Source: Deltaproteobacteria bacterium
GTDB lineage: Bacteria; Desulfobacterota; Deferrimicrobia; Deferrimicrobiales; Deferrimicrobiaceae
DNA: 10,671 nucleotides
Reading direction: 5' to 3'
Assembly (NCBI GenBank): GCA_017889845.1
Contig: JAGGAJ010000053.1
Coordinates: 1-10,671 of the forward strand
Positions 1 to 6,811 of this stretch are shown in pieces. The notes under the pieces were generated by a model. The model saw only the letters and a program-made list of their open reading frames with translations, made no database searches and was not told the DNA's origin. The position numbers and the translations under genes were made by a program. Within the stretch, counting starts at the first letter, position 1. Every line of letters begins with the position of its first letter.

Positions 1-1140
1 GTGGAGATCCTCGGCATGGGGGAGTGCCCCACCGAGGGGATGCGGAAGGGGGCCGTGGTGAACGTGGACGCCACGGTGAAGTCGATCCGGCAGAGCGTCA
101 CCGAGGCCGAGCGGATGACGGGACTGACCGTCGAGTCGGTGTACGTGGGCATCTCCGGGCCCCTCATCAAGTCGTTCAACAGCCACGCCGCGATCTCGGT
201 GAAGAACGAGCGCGAGGTCACCGACGCGGACTTCACGAGGGTCCTGGAGATCGCCCGGACCGTGGAACTCCCCAACGACCGGGAGATCCTGCACGTCCTG
301 ACGCAGGAGTTCATCGTCGACGACATGGCGGGGATCAAGGATCCCCGCGGGATGACCGGCATCCGCCTCGACGCGCGGGTCCACGTGGTGACCAACGACG
401 TCCCCGGGGCGCGCAACCTGCTGCGGTGCGTGGAGAAGGCGGACCTCGAGGTGGAATCCTTCGTGCTTTCCCCGCTGGCGTCCGCGGACGCGGTGCTCAC
501 CCCCGAGGAACGCGAGGTGGGCGTGGCGCTGATGGACGTCGGGGGCGGGACCGTGGAGATGGTGATCTTCTTCGACGGCGCGCTGCGGCATACCTACGTT
601 CTCCCGCTCGGGGGGACCAACATCTCCTCCGACGTGGCGATCGGCCTGAAGCTGCCGTACGCCGATGCGGAGGGCCTGAAGATCGCCTCGGGGTGCGCCA
701 TGATCCAGAAGGTGCGGCGGGACGAACTGGTGGAACTGCCCGGGGTGGGGGGGCGTCCGCCGAGGCCGATCCGGCGACAGTACCTGAGCGAGATCGTAGA
801 GCCGCGGGCGGAGGAGATCTTCTCCCTCATGCGGAAGGAGATCCTGCGCTCCGGGTACGAGGACAGCCTGGGGGCGGGAGTGGTGCTCACGGGCGGCGGA
901 TCGATGCTGGACGGACTCACCGACCTCGGCGAGCGGGTGTTCCGGTTTCCGGTGCGACGGGGGACTCCGATCGGCATCGGCGGCCTCGTGGAGGTCGTCA
1001 ACAGCCCCGCCTGCGCCACCGCCGTGGGGCTGGTCCTCTACGGCGCAAGGGCGGCGGAGAACGTGGTGACGCGGCACGATGCGCCGGAGGAGTGGGGGTT
1101 CCTGGGCCGGGTCAAGCGATACCTGTCGGAGTTCTTCTGA
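1..1140 (+). CDS. ftsA: Cell division protein FtsA, 5'-truncated by the window edge
   Basis: Actin-like ATPase that anchors FtsZ filaments to the inner face of the cytoplasmic membrane and recruits later division proteins. The visible 379 residues begin in the first part of domain 1A, at a GTG that lies inside the gene rather than at its start. Compared with the usual length of about 410, roughly the first 25-30 residues, with the phosphate-1 loop, lie outside the window. Visible are the 1C (SHS2) region around residues 50-130, the phosphate-2 loop DVGGGTVE at 179-186, the adenosine motif VLTGGGSM at 295-302, and a C-terminal amphipathic helix (WGFLGRVKRYLSEFF, 365-379) that matches the family's membrane-targeting tail. 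The phosphate-2 loop ends in VE where I would expect T/M-D, a conservative but unusual change. The gene ends 31 nt before ftsZ, as in typical dcw clusters. The family call is secure. Confidence 0.96.
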   Translation: MEILGMGECPTEGMRKGAVVNVDATVKSIRQSVTEAERMTGLTVESVYVGISGPLIKSFNSHAAISVKNEREVTDADFTRVLEIARTVELPNDREILHVLTQEFIVDDMAGIKDPRGMTGIRLDARVHVVTNDVPGARNLLRCVEKADLEVESFVLSPLASADAVLTPEEREVGVALMDVGGGTVEMVIFFDGALRHTYVLPLGGTNISSDVAIGLKLPYADAEGLKIASGCAMIQKVRRDELVELPGVGGRPPRPIRRQYLSEIVEPRAEEIFSLMRKEILRSGYEDSLGAGVVLTGGGSMLDGLTDLGERVFRFPVRRGTPIGIGGLVEVVNSPACATAVGLVLYGARAAENVVTRHDAPEEWGFLGRVKRYLSEFF

Positions 1141-1171
1141 TACGGGAAACGAGGGAAAGGAGGAGGCGAGC

Positions 1172-2368
1172 ATGTCCGGCAAAGAGAAGAGACCGAGGAT
1201 GTTCACGATCGTCGAGGAGAACCGCTGCCACGCCGTCATCAAGGTGTTCGGCGTGGGCGGCGGCGGCGGCAACGCCATCAACACCATGATCGAGGAGGGG
1301 CTGCAGGGCGTGGAGTTCATCGCCGCCAACACGGACTCCCAGGCGCTCGCCCGGAACCTGGCGCCGCTGAAGCTCCAGCTGGGGTCCCGGCTCACCAAGG
1401 GGCTCGGCGCGGGAGCCAACCCGGACATCGGGCGGCAGGCGGCGATCGAGGACCGCGACCTGCTCCGGGAGGCGCTGGCCGGGGCGGAAATGGTGTTCAT
1501 CACCGCGGGGCTGGGGGGCGGAACCGGAACGGGGGCCGGGCCGGTGGTGGCGGAGGTAGCGAAGGAGGTCGGCGCGCTGACCGTGGCGGTGGTGACGCGT
1601 CCCTTCTCCTTCGAGGGGCTCACGAGGAAGCGCCAGGCCGACTCGGGGACAAAGGAGCTGCGCGGGCTGGTGGACACGATCATCGTCATCCCGAACGAGA
1701 AGCTTCTCCTGATCGCCGGGAAGGACATGCGGTTCGTCGAGGCGTTCCGCAAGGCGGACGACGTGCTGTTCCAGGCGGTCCGGGGGATCTCCGAGCTCGT
1801 CACGCGGCCGGGGTACATCAACCTCGACTTCGCGGACGTGAAGACGATCATGTCGGGCATGGGGGTGGCCCTCATGGGCACGGGCGCGGCCTCGGGGCAG
1901 AACCGCGCGGTGGCGGCGGCGGAGAAGGCGATCTCCAGCCCCCTGCTGGAGGATGTGTCGATCCGCGGCGCCCGCGGGGTGCTGATCAACATCACCGCCG
2001 GTGCGTCCCTTTCCCTGAGCGAGGTGAACGAGGCGGCGAGCCTGATCCGCGAGGAGGCCTCCGACGAGGCGAACATCATCTTCGGCACGGTGATCGACGA
2101 TGCGCTCGGGGACGAGCTGAAGGTCACCGTCGTGGCCACCGGGTTCGAGCCCAACGTGGCGGAGGGGCCCTGGAAGAACCCGCGCAAGGGGATCAAGCTG
2201 GCCAGCCGGGCGGAGGACCTGCAGAAGCCCGCGTTCCTCCGCAACGCCGCCCAGCGGGGCTTCGTCGAGGAGCGGGTGGAGGAACTCCCGCTGATCGACA
2301 AGGAGAACGAGATCGAGTCGCTGGACGAGTTCGAGATACCGACGTTCCTCCGCCGGCGGGGGGAGTAG
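1172..2368 (+). CDS. ftsZ: Cell division protein FtsZ
   Basis: Tubulin-like GTPase that polymerises into the cytokinetic Z ring at mid-cell. The protein is 398 residues, a normal length. Nucleotide-binding glycines GVGGGGGN lie at 27-34, the tubulin signature GGGTGTG at 115-121, and the T7 synergy loop NLDFAD at 217-222, with the acidic residues D219 and D222 that complete the GTPase site of the adjoining subunit. The C-terminal GTPase-activating domain runs to about residue 328. A short linker of about 55 residues follows, then the conserved tail EIPTFLRR (388-395) that binds FtsA and other anchors. The ATG at 1172 is chosen because a strong Shine-Dalgarno (AAAGGAGG, about 1156-1163) precedes it; the open frame upstream of it overlaps ftsA and has no FtsZ similarity. 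It follows ftsA by 31 nt and is probably co-transcribed with it. Confidence 0.98.
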   Translation: MSGKEKRPRMFTIVEENRCHAVIKVFGVGGGGGNAINTMIEEGLQGVEFIAANTDSQALARNLAPLKLQLGSRLTKGLGAGANPDIGRQAAIEDRDLLREALAGAEMVFITAGLGGGTGTGAGPVVAEVAKEVGALTVAVVTRPFSFEGLTRKRQADSGTKELRGLVDTIIVIPNEKLLLIAGKDMRFVEAFRKADDVLFQAVRGISELVTRPGYINLDFADVKTIMSGMGVALMGTGAASGQNRAVAAAEKAISSPLLEDVSIRGARGVLINITAGASLSLSEVNEAASLIREEASDEANIIFGTVIDDALGDELKVTVVATGFEPNVAEGPWKNPRKGIKLASRAEDLQKPAFLRNAAQRGFVEERVEELPLIDKENEIESLDEFEIPTFLRRRGE

Positions 2369-2380
2369 CCGGCGATCGGG

Positions 2381-4111
2381 ATGTCGCGGGGGGACCGCGG
2401 GCGCAGGGGCGCCGGGGAGGCGCGGGAGGTCGGGGCAGTCCGCAAGGAGTGGGGTGGAAAAATCCGGGTCGCGCTGATCTACCCCAACCGGTATGCGGCG
2501 GGGATGTCCAACCTCGGGTTCCTTCTCGTGCACGCCGGGATCAACGCCCGGGCCGACGCCCTGTGCGAGCGGGTCTTCCTGGCCGGGCCGGGGGGGCAAC
2601 GGATGGTTGCCCCCCCGGGGGGGCGGGGAGCGGCCTCCGCAGGAGGGAGCGCCGAAGGCCGGGCGCTGGAGAGCGGCCGTCCGCTGTCCGACTTCGACAT
2701 CGTCGCGTTTTCCCTCTCCTACGAGAACGATCTTCTGAACGTGCCGGCGATCCTCGCCGGGGGCGGGGTGCCGCCGCTCCGGGAGGACAGAGCGGGATCC
2801 GGGAACCGGCATCCCCTCGTCGTGGCAGGGGGCTTCGCCGCCTCCCTGAACCCGGAACCGGCCGGAAGCCTTGCCGACGCGGTGGTGATCGGGGACGGGG
2901 AACGGGCCATCGACGCCATCCTCGACCTCGGGGATTTCCGCCCCTCCGACCCCGGTTTCCTGCGCGATCTGTCCCGGCTCCCCGGGGTCTACGTTCCCGC
3001 GGGATACCGGCCGGAATACCGGCGGGACGCCGGGGGTCCGCACGGACTCCCGGGATTGCGATCCCTGCGCCCCCTCCAGGGGTTCCCCGGCCGCGTGGCG
3101 CGGGAGTCCCTCGACCTGCGGTCCCTGCCTCCCCCCCCGCCCATCGTGCTCGCGGAGGATACCGAACTGGGAAGCATGTCCCTCGTCGAGACTTCCCGGG
3201 GCTGCCCGCGCATGTGCGGGTTCTGCGCCGCTTCGCACGCCTGCCCGGAGTTCCGGGAATTCACCCTGGAGCGCGTCCGCGCCGCGGCCTTTGCCTTGTG
3301 GCCGGCCCGGAAGAAGGTGGGCCTGATCGGTGCGGCGGTGCTGGACTGGCGACACTTCCGCACCCTTTCCCGGGAGATCCTCGCGCGCGGCGGGAGCGTG
3401 TCTCCCGCCTCCGTCCGGGCGGACCTCGTGGATCCGGAGGTGGCGGAGATCCTTTCCCTCAGCGGCCACCGCACTGTGGCGCTCGCCCCGGAGTGCGGAA
3501 CGGAACGGCAGCGGGCGCGGGTGGGGAAGGGACTGCGCGATGAGACCCTCTTCGCCGCCGCCGGGATGCTGGTCCGCGCGGGGATCGTTTCCTTCAAGCT
3601 CTACTTCCTCCTGGGGGTCGCCGGCGTCCCGCGGGAGGAGGAAACCGGCGGGATCGCCTCGTTCCTGGCGGGATTCCGGGAGCGCGTCCTCGCGGTGGCG
3701 AGGGGCGTCGGGCGCATGGGCCGCATCACGGTGGTGCTGTCCCCCTTCGTGCCGAAGCCGTTCACGCCCCTGCAATGGGCCCCGATGGCCCCGGAGGAGG
3801 AGCTTTCCGGAAGGGAGCGGGACGTTGTCGCCGCGCTTCGGGGGGTGCCCAACGTGCGGGTATCCGGGGACCGCCCGGCGCATGCAGTCGCGCAAGGGTA
3901 CCTCGGGCTGTCGGATCGACGCGTGGCCGCGGACGTCGTCTCGTCGCGCCGCGGCACGCTACCCCGCGGCCGCCCGGGATTCCGGGATGCGCTGGAGTCG
4001 GTCGTCCACCGCGAAAAGGAAGCCGACGAGTTCTTTCCGTGGGACGTGGTGGAGGGAGGACCTGCGAAGGAGGTGTTGCGGGTCCGCTACGAGGCGCTCA
4101 CGGGGAGGTAG
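2381..4111 (+). CDS. B12-binding-type radical SAM protein, function unknown
   Basis: A 576-residue cytoplasmic iron-sulfur protein. An N-terminal cobalamin-binding-like (Rossmann) region covers about residues 28-190, with RVALIYPNRYAAGMSNLGF, FDIVAFSLSYEND and a GDGE turn at 171-174. The radical SAM core follows from about 262, with the CX3CX2C cluster ligands C275, C279 and C282 in the context TSRGCPRMCGFC. Later core landmarks are LAPECGTER (about 369-377) and KLYFLLG. This resembles the N-terminal half of the TIGR03960-type radical SAM proteins, without the DUF2344 extension. From memory, a protein of this kind follows ftsZ in Geobacter-like bacteria. The substrate is unknown. It starts 12 nt after the ftsZ stop with no good Shine-Dalgarno (a GGGGGAG lies about 15 nt away), so translation may be coupled to ftsZ. 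Residues 69-93 form a Gly/Ala/Pro-rich stretch that looks inserted and whose DNA holds a perfect hairpin. No other in-frame start fits better than the ATG at 2381. Confidence 0.85.
   Translation: MSRGDRGRRGAGEAREVGAVRKEWGGKIRVALIYPNRYAAGMSNLGFLLVHAGINARADALCERVFLAGPGGQRMVAPPGGRGAASAGGSAEGRALESGRPLSDFDIVAFSLSYENDLLNVPAILAGGGVPPLREDRAGSGNRHPLVVAGGFAASLNPEPAGSLADAVVIGDGERAIDAILDLGDFRPSDPGFLRDLSRLPGVYVPAGYRPEYRRDAGGPHGLPGLRSLRPLQGFPGRVARESLDLRSLPPPPPIVLAEDTELGSMSLVETSRGCPRMCGFCAASHACPEFREFTLERVRAAAFALWPARKKVGLIGAAVLDWRHFRTLSREILARGGSVSPASVRADLVDPEVAEILSLSGHRTVALAPECGTERQRARVGKGLRDETLFAAAGMLVRAGIVSFKLYFLLGVAGVPREEETGGIASFLAGFRERVLAVARGVGRMGRITVVLSPFVPKPFTPLQWAPMAPEEELSGRERDVVAALRGVPNVRVSGDRPAHAVAQGYLGLSDRRVAADVVSSRRGTLPRGRPGFRDALESVVHREKEADEFFPWDVVEGGPAKEVLRVRYEALTGR
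2588..2618. repeat. Perfect 13-bp inverted repeat inside the radical SAM gene
   Basis: The left arm CCGGGGGGGCAAC (2588-2600) and right arm GTTGCCCCCCCGG (2606-2618) are exact reverse complements separated by the 5-nt loop GGATG. Another run of G follows the right arm to 2623. In frame it encodes roughly residues 70-80 (PGGQRMVAPPG), a low-complexity segment between RVFLA and ALESGRPLSDFD. Related proteins, as far as I recall them, have ordinary sequence there. No poly-T follows, so it is not a standard terminator. It could be a short palindromic repeat element that inserted in frame, or a chance product of G/C-rich coding sequence. Confidence 0.8.
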
Positions 4112-4118
4112 GAGGAGA

Positions 4119-4520
4119 TTACCCCGGGGACACCCGGACCATGACGTTCCGGGTCCGGGGGCCGTCGAATTCGCAGAAGAAGATCGACTGCCACGTCCCC
4201 AGGACGAGCTGGCCGGCCTCGACGAACACCACGAGGCTTGCACCGACGACGCTCGACTTGATGTGGGCGTGGGAATTCCCCTCGGAGTGCAGGTAACTCC
4301 CGGTGGAGGGCGCGATTTCCTCGAGACGGTTCATGATGTCCTTCCGGACATTGGGGTCGGCGTTCTCGTTGATGGTGACCGCCGCGGTGGTGTGGGGGAT
4401 GAACACGTGACACTCCCCGCTCTTGACGCCGCTCTCGCGGACCACCATGCGGATCTGCTGGGTGATGTCCACGAACTGCTGCGCGCCGTCGGTCCTCACC
4501 GCGATCGTCTTGAATCCCAT
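4119..4520 (-). CDS. yjbQ: YjbQ / UPF0047 family protein
   Basis: A 133-residue protein of the small, widespread UPF0047 family, which carries the name 'secondary thiamine-phosphate synthase enzyme' because E. coli YjbQ shows weak thiamine-phosphate synthase activity. The true cellular role is uncertain. The family signature is intact: HVFIPHTTAAVTINENAD (38-55) with H43, and GNSHAHIKSS (81-90) with H84 and H86. These histidines are thought to line a metal or active site. The C-terminal GTWQSIFFCEFDGPR is also present. The start at 4520 is preferred over an in-frame ATG at 4550: GGAG/GGAGCGG spacing suits 4520, and the upstream ATG overlaps a candidate -10 box. It converges on the radical SAM gene with only 7 nt between stops, and diverges from maf. 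Confidence 0.93.
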   Translation of the reverse strand: MGFKTIAVRTDGAQQFVDITQQIRMVVRESGVKSGECHVFIPHTTAAVTINENADPNVRKDIMNRLEEIAPSTGSYLHSEGNSHAHIKSSVVGASLVVFVEAGQLVLGTWQSIFFCEFDGPRTRNVMVRVSPG

Positions 4521-4549
4521 CCGCCGCTCCGCTCCGGAAAAGTGGTTCA

Positions 4550-4578
4550 TTCTTACACGGCGGGACGGCAAAGGGCAA
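4550..4578 (-). promoter_or_regulatory. Candidate sigma70-type promoter for yjbQ
   Basis: Read on the minus strand, TTGCCC (4578-4573) is followed after exactly 17 bp by TAAGAA (4555-4550). Transcription would start near 4543, leaving a leader of about 23 nt that contains the GGAGCGGAG ribosome binding site ahead of the ATG at 4520. The match is moderate (-35 4/6, -10 4/6) and the site is placed by inspection only. Confidence 0.45.
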
Positions 4579-4607
4579 GCGGCCTGCGGGGTGACCGGCG
4601 GGACGGT

Positions 4608-4637
4608 TTGCCGGCGGAGCGGGGATTCCCCTATAAT
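4608..4637 (+). promoter_or_regulatory. Candidate sigma70-type promoter for the maf operon
   Basis: TTGCCG (4608-4613), an 18-bp spacer, then a consensus TATAAT (4632-4637), which stands out in a region of about 70% GC. An 11-bp palindrome GGGGATTCCCC (4621-4631) fills the downstream part of the spacer and abuts the -10 box, a possible operator position. Initiation 6-8 nt after the -10 would fall at about 4643-4646, at or just before the maf GTG, so the transcript would be leaderless or nearly so. Confidence 0.6.
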
Positions 4638-4645
4638 GCAATCCC

Positions 4646-5275
4646 GTGAGCACGACGGCCCGACTGATCCTCGCCTCCGGGTCCCCCCGCCGCCGGGAGC
4701 TTCTCTCCGCGGTGGGCATCCCGTTCCGGGTGGTCCCTTCGGGGGTCGACGAGATCCCGCGGCGCGGGGAGCTTCCCGCGCGGTTCGCGCGCCGTGCGGC
4801 GCGCGACAAGGGGATGTGGGTGGCGACGCGCCACCCGGGGGCGTTCGTCCTCTCCGCGGACACGATCGTGGTGGCGGGAGGGAGGATCCTGGGGAAGCCG
4901 CGGGACCGGTCGGAGGCGCGGCGGATGCTGTCGCTCCTCGCGGGAAGGGAGCACAGGGTGTACACCGCGGTCTCCCTCCTGTGCGTCGCCCGCGGCCACG
5001 AAGAGTCGGGGATCGACGTGTCCCGCGTGCGGTTCCGGGCGCTGACTCCCGCGGAGGTGGCGGGGTACGCCCGCACGGGGGAATGCGACGACAAGGCCGG
5101 TGCATACGCGGCGCAAGGGGCGGGGATGCTCCTCATCGACCGGGTGGCGGGCTCCTTCACCAACGTGGTGGGGCTGCCGATGACCCGGGTGGTAGCGATG
5201 CTGCAGCGGGCGCGGCTGATCCGTGTTTCTCCGGGGGGGCCGTCGTGGTACGCCCCTGCGGGAGGGAAGGGGTGA
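4646..5275 (+). CDS. maf: Maf family nucleotide pyrophosphatase (YhdE-like dTTP/UTP type)
   Basis: Cytoplasmic house-cleaning enzyme that hydrolyses non-canonical and some canonical nucleoside triphosphates to monophosphates; overexpressed Maf has been linked to blocked septation. The protein is 209 residues, a typical length. The N-terminal phosphate-binding motif LILASGSPRRREL is at 7-19, the acidic VDE at 34-36, SADTIVV with D72 at 70-76, and DKAGAYAAQG at 149-158. SADT together with DKAGAY..QG is the pattern of the YhdE (dTTP/UTP) subgroup rather than the YceF (m7GTP) subgroup. The GTG start lies six codons ahead of the conserved motif, as expected, yet no Shine-Dalgarno precedes it, and the -10 box ends only 8 nt upstream. 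It heads a five-gene operon, its stop overlapping yggS by 4 nt (GTGA). Confidence 0.93.
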   Translation: MSTTARLILASGSPRRRELLSAVGIPFRVVPSGVDEIPRRGELPARFARRAARDKGMWVATRHPGAFVLSADTIVVAGGRILGKPRDRSEARRMLSLLAGREHRVYTAVSLLCVARGHEESGIDVSRVRFRALTPAEVAGYARTGECDDKAGAYAAQGAGMLLIDRVAGSFTNVVGLPMTRVVAMLQRARLIRVSPGGPSWYAPAGGKG

Positions 5276-5991
5276 ACGCGAGCCCGCCAACCCCGGGAGA
5301 GGGTGCCACGATCCGGGAGCGGACGGGGTGGGTCCTGGACCGGATCGCGGAGGCCGAGCGGCGGGCCGGGCGTCCGCCCGGCGCGGTGAAGCTGGTGGCC
5401 GTGTCCAAGACACAATCCCTGCCGCGAATCCTGGAGGCGCACGCAGCGGGACTTTCCGTCTTCGGTGAAAATTACGTCCAGGAGGCGGCGGAGAAGGTCC
5501 CGGCGCTGCCCGGGGCCGAATGGCACCTGATCGGGAAACTCCAGGGGAACAAGGTGCGCAGGGCGGTTTCCCTGTTCGCCTGGATCCAGACGGCGGACTC
5601 GGCGACACGGCTGGCCGAGATCTCCCGGTGCGGCGTCGAGGCGGGGAAGGTCGTGCCGGCGCTGATCGAGGTCAACGTCGCCGCCGAGGGGAGCAAAGCG
5701 GGTGCCTCGCCGGAGGATCTGCCGTCGATCCTCGCGTCTTCCGCCCCGCTGCCGGGCGTGCGGGTCGAGGGGCTGATGGCGATACCGCCATGGACGGAAA
5801 GCCCCGAGGCGACCCGACCGCATTTCATCCGCCTCCGGGAGCTGCGGGACCTGCTTTCGCGGGAGTCGGGGACGGCGCTGCGGGAGCTGTCGATGGGGAT
5901 GTCCCACGATTTCGAGGTGGCGATCGGGGAGGGGGCGACGATGGTGCGCGTCGGGACCGCGATCTTCGGGAGCCGGCGGGGAAGGGGATGA
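5272..5991 (+). CDS. yggS: YggS/PLPBP family pyridoxal phosphate homeostasis protein
   Basis: A 239-residue single-domain PLP-binding protein of the alanine racemase fold type III. It has no known catalytic reaction and buffers PLP and amino/keto-acid pools; mutants elsewhere are pyridoxine-sensitive. The PLP lysine is K46 in LVAVSKTQ. Other family blocks are GENYVQE (65-71), WHLIGKLQGNK (84-94), the phosphate-binding SMGMSHDFEVAI (207-218) and VRVGTAIFG (225-233). The GTG at 5272 is chosen because it overlaps the maf stop in GTGA and is preceded by GGGAGGGAAGG at good spacing. Its own stop overlaps the proC start by 4 nt. The yggS-proC-yggT neighbourhood is conserved across many bacteria. 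Confidence 0.95.
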   Translation: MNASPPTPGEGATIRERTGWVLDRIAEAERRAGRPPGAVKLVAVSKTQSLPRILEAHAAGLSVFGENYVQEAAEKVPALPGAEWHLIGKLQGNKVRRAVSLFAWIQTADSATRLAEISRCGVEAGKVVPALIEVNVAAEGSKAGASPEDLPSILASSAPLPGVRVEGLMAIPPWTESPEATRPHFIRLRELRDLLSRESGTALRELSMGMSHDFEVAIGEGATMVRVGTAIFGSRRGRG

Positions 5992-6797
5992 GCATGGGGC
6001 TTGGCTTCCTGGGGGCGGGGAACATGGGGGAGGCGATGATCCGCGGGGTCCTCGCGGCAAAGCTGTACCCGCCGAAACGGATCGCGGTGTTCGACGCGGC
6101 CACCGGACGGGGAGAATCTCTCCGGGAGCGGTACGGCGTCGCCGTCGTCCCCTCGGCGGGGGAACTGCTCAAGGCGTGCGACACCGTGGTGATCGCGGTG
6201 AAACCGCAGGTCCTTGACGTCGCCCTGCACGGAATTCCGAAGGCGGCGGCGCGCGGGAAGACCTTCGTCTCGGTCGTGGCGGGAGCGAGAGTCGAGCGGT
6301 TCACGCGGACCCTCGGCGAGGGTGCGCGCGTGGTCCGGACGATGCCGAACACCCCGGCGCAGGTCGGGATGGGGAGCACGGGAATCTGGTTCCCGCCCGA
6401 CGTGGACGAGGCGATCCGGAAGAAGGTGCGCGCCCTGTTCTCCTCCTTCGGCGCCGTGGCGGAGGTCCCGCGGGAGGAGCTCCTCGACGTCGTGACGGCC
6501 CTCTCGGGTTCCGGGCCCGCCTACGCCTTCCTGTTCCTCGAAGCGCTGGCCGACGGTGCGGTGCGCGCCGGGATGGGCCGGCAGGAGGCGACCCTCCTCG
6601 CCGCCTCGACCCTCGAGGGGGCGGCGCGGATGGTCCGGCTGACCGGGAAGCACCCCGCCGAGCTCAAGGACATGGTGATGTCGCCCGGAGGAACGACCGC
6701 CGCCGGGGTGGCCGCATTGGAGCGGGGATCCTTCCGCGCAACCGTCATGGAGGCGGTGATGTCCGCCTGGCACCGCTGCCGCGAACTGTCGGGATGA
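5988..6797 (+). CDS. proC: Pyrroline-5-carboxylate reductase
   Basis: Catalyses the last step of proline synthesis, reducing 1-pyrroline-5-carboxylate with NAD(P)H in the cytoplasm. The protein has 269 residues, the normal length. The N-terminal Rossmann fold carries GAGNMG at 9-14; VKPQ (71-74) and MPNTP (119-123) follow. The C-terminal dimerisation and substrate domain has SGSGPAY (173-179) and the family signature block ending SPGGTTAAG (232-240). The ATG at 5988 overlaps the yggS stop (ATGA) with GGGGAAGGGG just upstream. A second in-frame ATG at 5994 is possible and would remove only two residues. Confidence 0.97.
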   Translation: MSMGLGFLGAGNMGEAMIRGVLAAKLYPPKRIAVFDAATGRGESLRERYGVAVVPSAGELLKACDTVVIAVKPQVLDVALHGIPKAAARGKTFVSVVAGARVERFTRTLGEGARVVRTMPNTPAQVGMGSTGIWFPPDVDEAIRKKVRALFSSFGAVAEVPREELLDVVTALSGSGPAYAFLFLEALADGAVRAGMGRQEATLLAASTLEGAARMVRLTGKHPAELKDMVMSPGGTTAAGVAALERGSFRATVMEAVMSAWHRCRELSG

Positions 6798-6811
6798 AGG
6801 GGAGGGGAGGG

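Noticed and set aside
24..1289. Plus-strand open frame of 421 codons overlapping ftsA in another frame
   Set aside because: Arg/Gly-rich translation without family features; ftsA explains the region fully.
1112..3895. Minus-strand open frame of 927 codons antisense to ftsZ and the radical SAM gene
   Set aside because: Its translation is low-complexity Arg/Pro/Gly/His-rich with no recognisable domain, and both genes opposite it are unmistakable. It arises from high GC at third codon positions.
4129..4560. A divergent or convergent small RNA in the yjbQ region
   Set aside because: No terminator, promoter on the relevant strand or extended stem structure was found beyond what the yjbQ coding sequence explains.
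4087..6060. Long minus-strand open frame opposite maf and yggS, and an overlapping 328-codon frame that ends as yjbQ
   Set aside because: Only the last 133 codons (4520 to 4119) carry family signal, for YjbQ. The upstream extension is a GC-driven shadow and would run through the divergent promoter region.
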